Source of the DNA: Actinomycetes bacterium
Lineage (GTDB): Bacteria; Actinomycetota; Actinomycetes; Mycobacteriales; Mycobacteriaceae
Length of the DNA: 12,733 nt
Assembly: GCA_023416315.1 (NCBI GenBank)
Contig: JAEZIA010000193.1
Span: 1-12,733, forward strand
Reading direction: 5' to 3'
Shown here: positions 5,818-12,424 of the stretch, one piece after another
Layout of the letters: each line of letters begins with the position of its first letter
How positions within the stretch are numbered: the stretch's first letter is position 1
Notes under the pieces: model-generated
What the model was told of the DNA's origin: nothing
What the model saw: only the letters and a program-made list of their open reading frames with translations
The model's database searches: none
Made by a program: the position numbers and the translations under genes

Positions 5818-7194
5818 CTACGCGCTGCCGGCCCGCACCAACTGACTCTTCACGTCCGCCTCCACGGTCTTGACGGTCGCGGTCAGCCGCTCGACCAATT
5901 CCTCGAGCTCGGTATCGGTGGCCACGAAGGCCGGTGCCAGCAGCGTCTGATCGCCGGCGAAGCCGTCGCGGGTGGGTTGGGTCGAATAGACCAACAGCAG
6001 ACGGCGCAGCGCCTCCTCATCGATTCGCTTCGCCAGCTGCAGGTCGGGATCGAGCAACCGCTCTCCGTCGTGCGGGTCCACATAGCTCACACCGAGCAGG
6101 AATCCCCGGCCGCGCACCTCGCGGACCATCTCGCAACCCTCCAACGCCCGCCGCAACTCGCCAAGCAGCCACGGTCCGCGTTCCCGCACCGAGTCCACCA
6201 GGCCGGTGCGCTGCAGGTGCGCGATCACCGCCGACCCCACCGCGCACGACAGCGGCGCACCATCCCAGGTGTGGCCGGGCTCAAACGAGCGCGAGCCGTT
6301 GGCCACCGCCTCGTACACATGGTCGGCGACGAGCATCGCGCCGATCGGGAAAAAGCCCGCGCCAAGCCCTTTCGCGGTGGTGATGACGTCGGGGCGGATC
6401 GGCATCTGATCCGCGGCGAACCAGGTACCGGTCCGGCCCAGGCCGGTGACCACTTCATCGAACCACACCAGGAAGCCGTGTTCCCGGCGACGCTCGTCGA
6501 GCCCGCGCCAAAATGCCTCCGGCGGTGAGTATCCCGGAAGCGCGGCGGCGCTGACCGGTTCGAGCAGGAAGGCGGCGATCCGGTCGCCGTCGCGGGCCAG
6601 GATCTCGTCGAGCGCCGCCAGTGCCTGCTCGCCGGTCGGGTCGAACAGCCACGTCGACGGCGGGATGTGCGGATGCTGCTGAATGTAGGGCTGATACGGC
6701 GCCTGCAGGCCGGGACGGCCGGTGAGGCCGAAGGTCGCAATACTCGCGCCGTGGTAGGCCTGCGCCGGTGACACCACGAGATGGCGGTTCGCCTCACCAC
6801 GTTCGACGTGATAGCTGCGCACCATCCGCAGCGCAAGCTCGTTGGCCTCGGTACCGCCCGAGACGAAGTGCGCCCGCGAGAAGCCGTCCGGCGCAACCGA
6901 GGCCAGTTCGTACGCGAGTCGTTCCTGGGCGGGCGTGGTCGCGTGCACGTTGTACAGGAAGGAGATCGACTCGGTTTGATTGACGACCGCCTTGAGGATC
7001 TCCGGCACTGCCCCGTGCCCGAAGCTGGTGACCATCGCGCCGCCGGAAACACCGTCGAGGTATGCGTTTCCGGAGCTGTCGTACAGCCACACACCTTCGC
7101 CCCGCTCGATCAGCGGGTAGGGACGGTCCAATTCCCGGACGAAGACGTTCGTCTGGTCGGCGGTCACAAACGATCGGTCAGTCATGGTGGTCAT
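5818..7194 (-). CDS. Class III PLP-dependent aminotransferase
   Basis: A 458-residue protein of typical class III (ornithine/GABA aminotransferase-like) length. Visible landmarks are 'YLDGVSGGAMVTSFGHG' near residue 45, the PLP-phosphate loop 'VSGGTEANEL' (111-120), the Y147-H148 ring-stacking pair (A-Y-H-G), D246 in 'WFDEVVTGLGRTG', and the Schiff-base lysine K275 in 'TTAKGLGAGFFPIGAML'. All catalytic residues are present. Such enzymes move amino groups between an omega-amino compound or amine and pyruvate or 2-oxoglutarate. The start ATG 7192-7194 follows AGGA (minus strand of 7199-7202) by four bases; ATG at 7185 is a possible second choice. It is divergent from the formamidase-like gene, 134 bases apart, with a perfect dyad between, suggesting joint regulation and a shared pathway for a nitrogen compound. 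Confidence 0.9.
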   Translation of the reverse strand: MTTMTDRSFVTADQTNVFVRELDRPYPLIERGEGVWLYDSSGNAYLDGVSGGAMVTSFGHGAVPEILKAVVNQTESISFLYNVHATTPAQERLAYELASVAPDGFSRAHFVSGGTEANELALRMVRSYHVERGEANRHLVVSPAQAYHGASIATFGLTGRPGLQAPYQPYIQQHPHIPPSTWLFDPTGEQALAALDEILARDGDRIAAFLLEPVSAAALPGYSPPEAFWRGLDERRREHGFLVWFDEVVTGLGRTGTWFAADQMPIRPDVITTAKGLGAGFFPIGAMLVADHVYEAVANGSRSFEPGHTWDGAPLSCAVGSAVIAHLQRTGLVDSVRERGPWLLGELRRALEGCEMVREVRGRGFLLGVSYVDPHDGERLLDPDLQLAKRIDEEALRRLLLVYSTQPTRDGFAGDQTLLAPAFVATDTELEELVERLTATVKTVEADVKSQLVRAGSA

Positions 7195-7225
7195 CCCGTC
7201 CTGTCGAAAGGCCGAGACTATCAAG

Positions 7226-7242
7226 GGACCTAAGATAGGTCC
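7226..7242. promoter_or_regulatory. Perfect inverted repeat, candidate operator between aminotransferase and formamidase-like genes
   Basis: GGACCT at 7226-7231 and AGGTCC at 7237-7242 form a perfect dyad with a 5-base spacer. Bases 7231-7236 read TAAGAT, a fair -10 hexamer for the plus-strand gene, though I see no matching -35. A second overlapping pair, AGGT 7237-7240 and ACCT 7249-7252, extends the symmetry. It lies 32 bases from the aminotransferase start and 87 bases from the formamidase-like start. The half-site GGTCCA recurs upstream of the GntR gene, which makes that regulator the best candidate to bind here. Confidence 0.6.
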
Positions 7243-7317
7243 ATATTTACCTTCCGGGTGCTGACGAACCTCTCCGCCACCTCCGACGGCAGGTAACGTC
7301 ATGGACTCTTAGTCTCA

Positions 7318-7323
7318 GAGGAG
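7318..7323 (+). promoter_or_regulatory. Ribosome-binding site fixing the formamidase-like gene start
   Basis: GAGGAG lies five bases before ATG 7329. The in-frame GTG at 7323 overlaps it and the TTG at 7326 is too close, so the ATG is preferred. Confidence 0.8.
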
Positions 7324-7328
7324 TGTTG

Positions 7329-9359
7329 ATGGTGCTCAACGCGATCGGCGACGAGCTGATCGGCTACACGGACGTGTGGTCGGTCGCCCCCGGCGGTGTC
7401 ATCCATCTGCACGTCTCGTCCACCGCCGGACGCGTCGGCATCGACCTGGTACGACTGCGCCACGGCGATCCCAACCCGGCCGGGCCCGGATTTCTGTTCG
7501 ACGAGATCGACTCCGACGTCACCGGTGTGTACGAGGCACCGCTGCAGCCGATCCACGCCGGCTCGTATGCCGTGCTCTCCGCGGACCAGGCCGGCACCGC
7601 CGCCACCACCATGGCGATCACCGTGTGGACTTCACGCCCGGCGTCCGGCGCCTATCAGACGCTGCTGCAGCGCGGCGACACGTCGATAGTCCTCGATCCC
7701 GACGGCAAACCGGGTGTACGAGCGGGCGACCGCGAGGTGGTCGGTGGACAGCCGCTGTCCCGTGAGCGATGGCACGAGGTCGAGCTGCGACTCGGCGATC
7801 AGCCCACGCTGCGTGTCGACGGCGCGGTCGTCGCCACCCTCGATACCCTCGTCGCACCGCGCAGCGGGCCGGTCACGCTCGCCGCCACCGCGGAGCGAAC
7901 CGAGTTCTATACCGGCAAGCTCGAAGACCTCCGGCTCGACGACCGCGGGCACGACGTTCGTGAGCTGGAACTCGTCAACGCACCGACCCTGGCCGTGACC
8001 GGCCGACAGTGGGACGACGACACCACCGATTTTCGTTCGGCCCCAGAGCAGTACGCCGCAGTGCATTTCCACGATGACGACCTCGACGACGCCCGGTGGC
8101 CGGTCACGACGACCTTCACGGTGCCGGACTCCCTTCCGAGCGCGATCTATGCGTTCCGATTGCGGGCCGGCGATCTTGTCGATCACGTGCCGTTCGCCGT
8201 CACACCGCCGCGTGGCATGTCGACCGCCGATATCGGTTTCCTGTTGCCCACGCTGACCTATCTGGCCTACTCGAACGAACGTCTCATCGCCGCGTCCGGT
8301 GGCATGGTTCCGACCGGCACCACGACCAAGCCCGCCGACGCCGACCGCTGGCTCGCCAGGCATCCGGAGGCCGGAGCGTCGTTCTACGACAAGCATTCCG
8401 ATGGCTCCGGCGTCTGCTTGGTGTCGGCGCGTCGGCCGATCCCCAATCTGCGGCCCGACTTCATCTGGTGGAACACCAACTCGCCGGAGCGTTTCGGAGC
8501 CGATCTGTACATCGCCGACTTCCTCGATCATCGTGGTGATCGCTGGGATGCATTGACCGACCATGACCTGCACGAGCAGGGCGTCGATCTGCTACGCCGT
8601 TACCGCGTCATCGTCACCGGGACGCACCCCGAGTACTGCACGCGCAACATGCTCGTCGCGCTGCAGTCCTACCTCGAAGCCGGCGGGCGTCTGCTCTATC
8701 TCGGTGGCAACGGCTTCTACTGGGTCACATCGATCGACCCGCAGCGGCCGCACCTCGCCGAGGTACGCCGCGGGCTCAACGGGACGCGCGCGTGGACGTC
8801 AAGGCCGGGCGAACTGCGCCACCAGACCACCGGCGAGCAGGGCGGCCTGTGGCGGTACCGCGATCGCTCGCCAAACCGTCTGGTGGGCGTGGGGTTCACC
8901 GCTCAGGCCGACTCCCATGCGACCGCGCCCGGCTACCGACGCACCGCCGCCAGCCGCGAGCCGGAGCTGGGCTGGCTGTTCGACGGTGTCTCGGACGCCG
9001 ACGTCATCGGCGACTACGGCTTGTACGTCGGTGGCGCAGCGGGCTACGAAATCGACCGGCACGACTCCGAACTCGGCTCCCCCGACGACGCGGTCGTCCT
9101 GATGAGCTCCGCCGGAGCGCATCCCGACGCTTACCTGCTCGTCGTCGAGGACACCGAAGTCACGATCGGCAACCCCGCCGGTCCCGACAATCCCGACGTC
9201 CGGTCCGACGTTGTGCTACTGCCCTACGAAGGCGGCGGGTGCGTCTTCAGTGTCGGATCCTGCTCCTGGGCGGGGAGCCTGTCCCACAACAACTATGACA
9301 ACGACATCTACCGGATCACCGACAATGTGCTGAACCAGTTCCTGCGCGAGGACAGCTAG
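7329..9359 (+). CDS. N,N-dimethylformamidase large (beta) subunit-like protein
   Basis: A 676-residue protein. An N-terminal beta-rich part (about 1-95) is followed by a LamG/concanavalin-like domain (about 96-206, with 'RWHEVELRLGDQPTLRVDG') and then the DMFase large-subunit C-terminal region (about 295-676). The last contains 'LAYSNER', 'GTHPEYCTRNML', 'YLEAGGRLLYLGGNGFYW' and 'GEQGGLWRYRDRSPNRLVGVGF', a combination I associate with DmfA2. Known DMFases hydrolyse dimethylformamide to dimethylamine and formate using iron held by two Tyr and one Glu, and also have a small subunit of about 130 residues. Y436 (H-P-E-Y), Y394 and E503 are my candidate ligands by position only. It is shorter than the roughly 762-residue DmfA2 I recall. 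No small-subunit gene is adjacent, so the substrate may be a different amide or formamide. It is divergent from the aminotransferase gene and convergent with the GntR gene. Confidence 0.85.
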   Translation: MVLNAIGDELIGYTDVWSVAPGGVIHLHVSSTAGRVGIDLVRLRHGDPNPAGPGFLFDEIDSDVTGVYEAPLQPIHAGSYAVLSADQAGTAATTMAITVWTSRPASGAYQTLLQRGDTSIVLDPDGKPGVRAGDREVVGGQPLSRERWHEVELRLGDQPTLRVDGAVVATLDTLVAPRSGPVTLAATAERTEFYTGKLEDLRLDDRGHDVRELELVNAPTLAVTGRQWDDDTTDFRSAPEQYAAVHFHDDDLDDARWPVTTTFTVPDSLPSAIYAFRLRAGDLVDHVPFAVTPPRGMSTADIGFLLPTLTYLAYSNERLIAASGGMVPTGTTTKPADADRWLARHPEAGASFYDKHSDGSGVCLVSARRPIPNLRPDFIWWNTNSPERFGADLYIADFLDHRGDRWDALTDHDLHEQGVDLLRRYRVIVTGTHPEYCTRNMLVALQSYLEAGGRLLYLGGNGFYWVTSIDPQRPHLAEVRRGLNGTRAWTSRPGELRHQTTGEQGGLWRYRDRSPNRLVGVGFTAQADSHATAPGYRRTAASREPELGWLFDGVSDADVIGDYGLYVGGAAGYEIDRHDSELGSPDDAVVLMSSAGAHPDAYLLVVEDTEVTIGNPAGPDNPDVRSDVVLLPYEGGGCVFSVGSCSWAGSLSHNNYDNDIYRITDNVLNQFLREDS

Positions 9360-10123
9360 CGGCGCGACAGCGTCTTGAGCAGTGAATGGATGCTTTGCTC
9401 GGCATGGGCGATGTGTGCGGCCATGAGCTCGCGGGCGTCGCCGGGATCCTTACGGGACAGCGCGTCCAGGATCGACGAGTGTTCGGTTACCGAAACCTCG
9501 TGCCACGCAGGCGTATCGGGCAGCAGCTGCAGGGCGGGGTTGAGTTCCAGGCGGATGCGCTCCAGCCCCTCGATCATGAACTGATTGCCCGTCGCCTCGG
9601 CGATGGCGAGATGAAACGCGGTGTCCCATCGCATGAATTCGGCATCATCCTCAGCCGACGCCGTCTTGGATACGATGTCGGCCATCACTTTCAGATCGGC
9701 CCGGCGAATCTTGGCGGCCGCGCACGCGGTCGCCGCCGGCTCGAGAATCGAGCGGTACTCGACGGCCTGCTTGACCCGATCCGAGTGGCGGCGCAGGTCG
9801 ACAACCCGTAAATCCAAGGCGCGCGAATCGGCATCGATCGAAGTGACGAAGCTGCCGCCGGTGCGCCCTCGTCGAGTTTCGACGATGCGCTCGGCTTCGA
9901 GTTGGCCGATCGCCAACTGCACTGTCACCCGGCCAACCCCGAAGATCTTCATCAATTCCCGCTCGGCGGGCAGCGCCGAGCCCGGCGCGAGGATTCCCAG
10001 GGCGATTTGGCGACGGATCTGCTCCACGACGAAGTCGTGGGCCCGCGGCTGGGCGATGGCTGTGAATCCGCCCGACGGGCCGGCGACGACATCCCCGTGA
10101 CCCGTGGCCCTTGCACCCGCCAT
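9356..10123 (-). CDS. GntR family transcriptional regulator, FadR (FCD) subfamily
   Basis: A 255-residue protein. The winged helix-turn-helix at about residues 28-92 is clear: 'VVEQIRRQIALGILAPGSALPAERELMKIFGVGRVTVQLAIGQLEAERIVETRRGRTGGSFV' carries the usual P-x-E-R-E-L and R-x-T-V-x-x-A-I landmarks. The C-terminal FCD helical domain (about 110-245) holds the metal/ligand-pocket pattern (R-W-D-T-A-F-H, then E-H-S-S-I-L-D-A and A-H-I-A-H-A-E). FCD regulators usually repress catabolic genes and respond to a small carboxylate. The start ATG 10121-10123 is preceded by no convincing ribosome-binding site; a palindrome sits at that spot. Its stop overlaps that of the formamidase-like gene in a shared CTAG, and it most likely controls that gene and the aminotransferase. 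Confidence 0.9.
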   Translation of the reverse strand: MAGARATGHGDVVAGPSGGFTAIAQPRAHDFVVEQIRRQIALGILAPGSALPAERELMKIFGVGRVTVQLAIGQLEAERIVETRRGRTGGSFVTSIDADSRALDLRVVDLRRHSDRVKQAVEYRSILEPAATACAAAKIRRADLKVMADIVSKTASAEDDAEFMRWDTAFHLAIAEATGNQFMIEGLERIRLELNPALQLLPDTPAWHEVSVTEHSSILDALSRKDPGDARELMAAHIAHAEQSIHSLLKTLSRR

Positions 10124-10124
10124 G

Positions 10125-10144
10125 GGTCCATTGAACCAGGTTCA
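10125..10144. promoter_or_regulatory. Palindrome and extra half-site upstream of the GntR gene, candidate autoregulatory operator
   Basis: TGAACCAGGTTCA at 10132-10144 is a perfect 13-base palindrome about a central A. A further half-site GGTCCA lies at 10125-10130, one base away and forming a near-palindrome with TGAACC. The site starts 2 bases upstream of the GntR start codon and occupies the ribosome-binding-site position, so bound repressor could block the gene's own expression. FCD-type GntR proteins bind such short dyads. Binding is inferred. Confidence 0.6.
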
Positions 10145-10247
10145 CACTGGGCGAGAAGCGGTGCGCGCGAATTCCCGTCGGTGACTGTCTATCTCGTCCT
10201 TCACCGCAGCGAGGCACCGAGGCTGCCGTCACCGCGTCCACGCGGAT

Positions 10248-10278
10248 TTGCGCAAGAACGCCCGCTCCACCATTAAAT
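10248..10278 (+). promoter_or_regulatory. Weak candidate promoter for the DUF4344 lipoprotein gene
   Basis: TTGCGC at 10248-10253 and TTAAAT at 10273-10278 are separated by 19 bases, longer than the ideal 17. The AT-rich stretch stands out in an otherwise GC-rich 200-base intergenic region between the divergent GntR and lipoprotein genes. Apart from this and the GntR-side palindrome I see nothing else in that region. Confidence 0.3.
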
Positions 10279-10324
10279 CTGCCACTGTGTCAATTATTGG
10301 GTTGCTGTGACGAAGGTTGGGGCC

Positions 10325-11188
10325 ATGCGCACTCGAATTCTTCCAATAGTGGCGGTCGGACTGTTGCTGGCCGGATGCGGCGGTGGCAGCTCCGAGGAGA
10401 ACCCCGATTCCGCCGGCGGCCCCACCGCATCCGAGGCGCCGAAAGCCAACGGCCCCGAGGAGACCGCGACCGCGGACGGGGGCGGTCAGATGATCGTCAC
10501 CTACGACGACGCCACCAGCGCCGAAGCACTCAACGGCAAGAAGCTGCTGCAGGAGAACAAGGTGCTCGAAGACCTTGCCGCGGATATCAACCAGTCACTG
10601 AAGCTGCCCGAAGACATTCCGCTGCACGGATCGCAGTGCGACCAGGCGAACGCCTTCTGGAGCCCGAGCCAGAAGACCATCACCATCTGCTACGAGGATG
10701 CGGATCTGGGCCAGAAGATCTTCACCAAGGCCGGCGACGCCGACCCGGTCGCGTCGGCCATCGGCTCGGAGGACGCGACGTTCTATCACGAGGCCGGCCA
10801 CATGGCGATCACGCTGTACAACCTGCCGATCACCGGTAAAGAAGAGGACGCCGCCGATCAGCTGGCCGCCTACATCTTGTTGACGCCGGGCGATAACGGG
10901 AAAGTCGACTCCGAGTCGCTGGCGGCGGTGAAGAACTTCGCGAGGGCATTCCAGGCATCCGCGGCGGCACGCACCGAGCTCGACGCGGCCGATATGGCCG
11001 ACGTCCACTCCCTCGACCAGCAGCGCGTCTACAACCTTCAATGCTGGATCTACGGGTCCAATCCCGAGGCCAATGCCGACATGGTCACCACGGACGGCCT
11101 TCCCGACGAGCGCGCGCAGGGGTGCGTTGACGAGTGGAAGCAGGTCGAACACGCCTGGTCGACGCTGCTCGACGACCACTGGAAATAG
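10325..11188 (+). CDS. DUF4344 metallopeptidase-like lipoprotein
   Basis: A 287-residue secreted lipoprotein. Residues 1-18 (M-R-T-R-I-L-P..L-L-L-A-G-C) form a short lipoprotein signal peptide with C18 as the lipidated cysteine, followed by a low-complexity Gly/Ser/Glu/Pro linker to about residue 54. The DUF4344 domain contains the zinc-peptidase-type motif H155-E156-A157-G158-H159, then E174-D175-x-x-D178 as the likely third-ligand region (E-E-D-A-A-D-Q). Besides C18 there are four cysteines (C105, C122, C240, C267) that could form two disulfides outside the membrane. I chose ATG 10325 because it gives a compact signal peptide; GTG 10307, six codons earlier, is the alternative. It is probably monocistronic, as a hairpin terminator follows the stop. 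Peptidase activity and substrate are not shown. Confidence 0.85.
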   Translation: MRTRILPIVAVGLLLAGCGGGSSEENPDSAGGPTASEAPKANGPEETATADGGGQMIVTYDDATSAEALNGKKLLQENKVLEDLAADINQSLKLPEDIPLHGSQCDQANAFWSPSQKTITICYEDADLGQKIFTKAGDADPVASAIGSEDATFYHEAGHMAITLYNLPITGKEEDAADQLAAYILLTPGDNGKVDSESLAAVKNFARAFQASAAARTELDAADMADVHSLDQQRVYNLQCWIYGSNPEANADMVTTDGLPDERAQGCVDEWKQVEHAWSTLLDDHWK

Positions 11189-11193
11189 CAGGC

Positions 11194-11215
11194 GAGTAGT
11201 CGGCTACTCCATTTT
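11194..11215 (+). terminator. Rho-independent-like terminator after the DUF4344 gene
   Basis: GAGTAG (11194-11199), loop TCGG (11200-11203) and CTACTC (11204-11209) form a perfect 6-bp stem with a stable tetraloop, followed by CATTTTG. It begins 5 bases after the lipoprotein stop codon. The U-tract is short, as is common in mycobacterial terminators. Confidence 0.65.
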
Positions 11216-11312
11216 GCCGTTGTCAAACGCTGGTCCTTGACGACGCCGCCAATCCGGGCGCACTGTGAGTTGAGTTACGGAATCGGTCGGATGCTTCAGA
11301 GAGGCGGCAGAC

Positions 11313-12413
11313 GTGACTACGAAGGACAGATACACCGAAGTGCCCACGCCATATTCGTGGGAGGTTCCGAGCGCCGGCGACGCGCGGTTCACCTGGGAGT
11401 ACGACGAGGGCCGCGCCCGCCTTCTGTCCCTGTACCAAAAGGGTAAGGACAAGCAGTGGGACGCCCAACTGCGCATCGACTGGACCCAGGACGTCGACCC
11501 GATGAACCCGGTCGGACTTCCCGACGAGTTCCATCCGCTGTTCGGCAGCCCGATGTGGGACGCCGCCGACGACGCCCGCCGCGCCGAGATGCGCCAGCAC
11601 TTCCAGGCCTGGCAGTTCTCCCAGTTCTTGCACGGCGAGCAGGGCGCCATGGTGTGCGCGGCCAAGATCGTCGAGGTGGTTCCCGATCTGGACGCGAAAT
11701 TCTACGCAGCCACCCAGACCATGGACGAGGCCCGGCACGTCGAGGCGTTCTCGCGGTTCCTGCAGGAGAAGGTCGATCTGGTCTATCCGATCAACACGAA
11801 CCTGACGGCGCTGCTGGAGGACACGCTGCGCGACTCCCGTTGGGACATGCCGTATCTCGGCATGCAGGTCCTGATCGAAGGTCTGGCGCTCGCGGCGTTC
11901 GGGGTCTTGCGTGACATGGCGGCGCCGAACTCACTGGCCAAGCAGGTGCTGGCCTACGTCATGCAGGACGAGGCGCGGCACGTGGCGTTTGGACGGATCT
12001 CGTTGAAGGACTACTACTCTGGGCTAACCGAGGCCGAGCGCGCCGAGCGCGAAGAATTCGTGGTCGACGCCTGCTACCTGATGCGCGACCGCTTCCGCGG
12101 CGAAGAGGTTTTCGAGACCCTCGGCATGGACGTCAAGGCCTGCGCCGAGTGGGTCGACACCTCACCGCTGATGATCCAGTTCCGTTCACACCTGTTCAGC
12201 CGCATCGTGCCCATCGTCAAGGACATCGGGCTCTGGGGCGATAAGGTGCAGAAAGCCTTCCGGGACATGGGCGTTCACGACATGGCCAACTTCGACATCG
12301 AGTCGATGATGAAGGCCGACGAAGATCAGGCCGAGGAACTCGACAAGTCCCACGCCGAGATGGCGTCCCGGGCTGCCGAGGTGGACGAGGTCATCGCCGC
12401 CGGGATGAGCTAG
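11313..12413 (+). CDS. Ferritin-like diiron-carboxylate protein
   Basis: A 366-residue protein. The complete diiron pattern is visible: E109 (H-G-E-Q-G), E139-x-x-H142 (M-D-E-A-R-H), E189 (L-I-E-G-L) and E220-x-x-H223 (Q-D-E-A-R-H), that is, two Glu..Glu-x-x-His pairs on a four-helix bundle. This is the ligand set of ferritin-like oxygenases and oxidases such as ribonucleotide reductase R2 and acyl-ACP desaturases. It lacks the additional helix histidine of AurF-type N-oxygenases as far as I can see. The sequence belongs to a group common in actinobacteria without assigned function. The C-terminal 40 residues are acidic and helical. Start is GTG 11313 with AGAGAGG (11298-11304) eight bases upstream. 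It stands alone after a terminator and converges on the GH16 gene 11 bases further on. Confidence 0.85.
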   Translation: MTTKDRYTEVPTPYSWEVPSAGDARFTWEYDEGRARLLSLYQKGKDKQWDAQLRIDWTQDVDPMNPVGLPDEFHPLFGSPMWDAADDARRAEMRQHFQAWQFSQFLHGEQGAMVCAAKIVEVVPDLDAKFYAATQTMDEARHVEAFSRFLQEKVDLVYPINTNLTALLEDTLRDSRWDMPYLGMQVLIEGLALAAFGVLRDMAAPNSLAKQVLAYVMQDEARHVAFGRISLKDYYSGLTEAERAEREEFVVDACYLMRDRFRGEEVFETLGMDVKACAEWVDTSPLMIQFRSHLFSRIVPIVKDIGLWGDKVQKAFRDMGVHDMANFDIESMMKADEDQAEELDKSHAEMASRAAEVDEVIAAGMS

Positions 12414-12424
12414 CGGACCGCGTC

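Noticed and set aside
6225..7094. Second minus-strand frame of 289 codons over the aminotransferase
   Set aside because: The adjacent frame carries all aminotransferase motifs; this one is S/R/P/T-rich shadow sequence.
7632..8573. Minus-strand reading frame of 313 codons inside the formamidase-like gene
   Set aside because: Antisense to a well-supported gene, with repetitive G/R/V composition and no domain.
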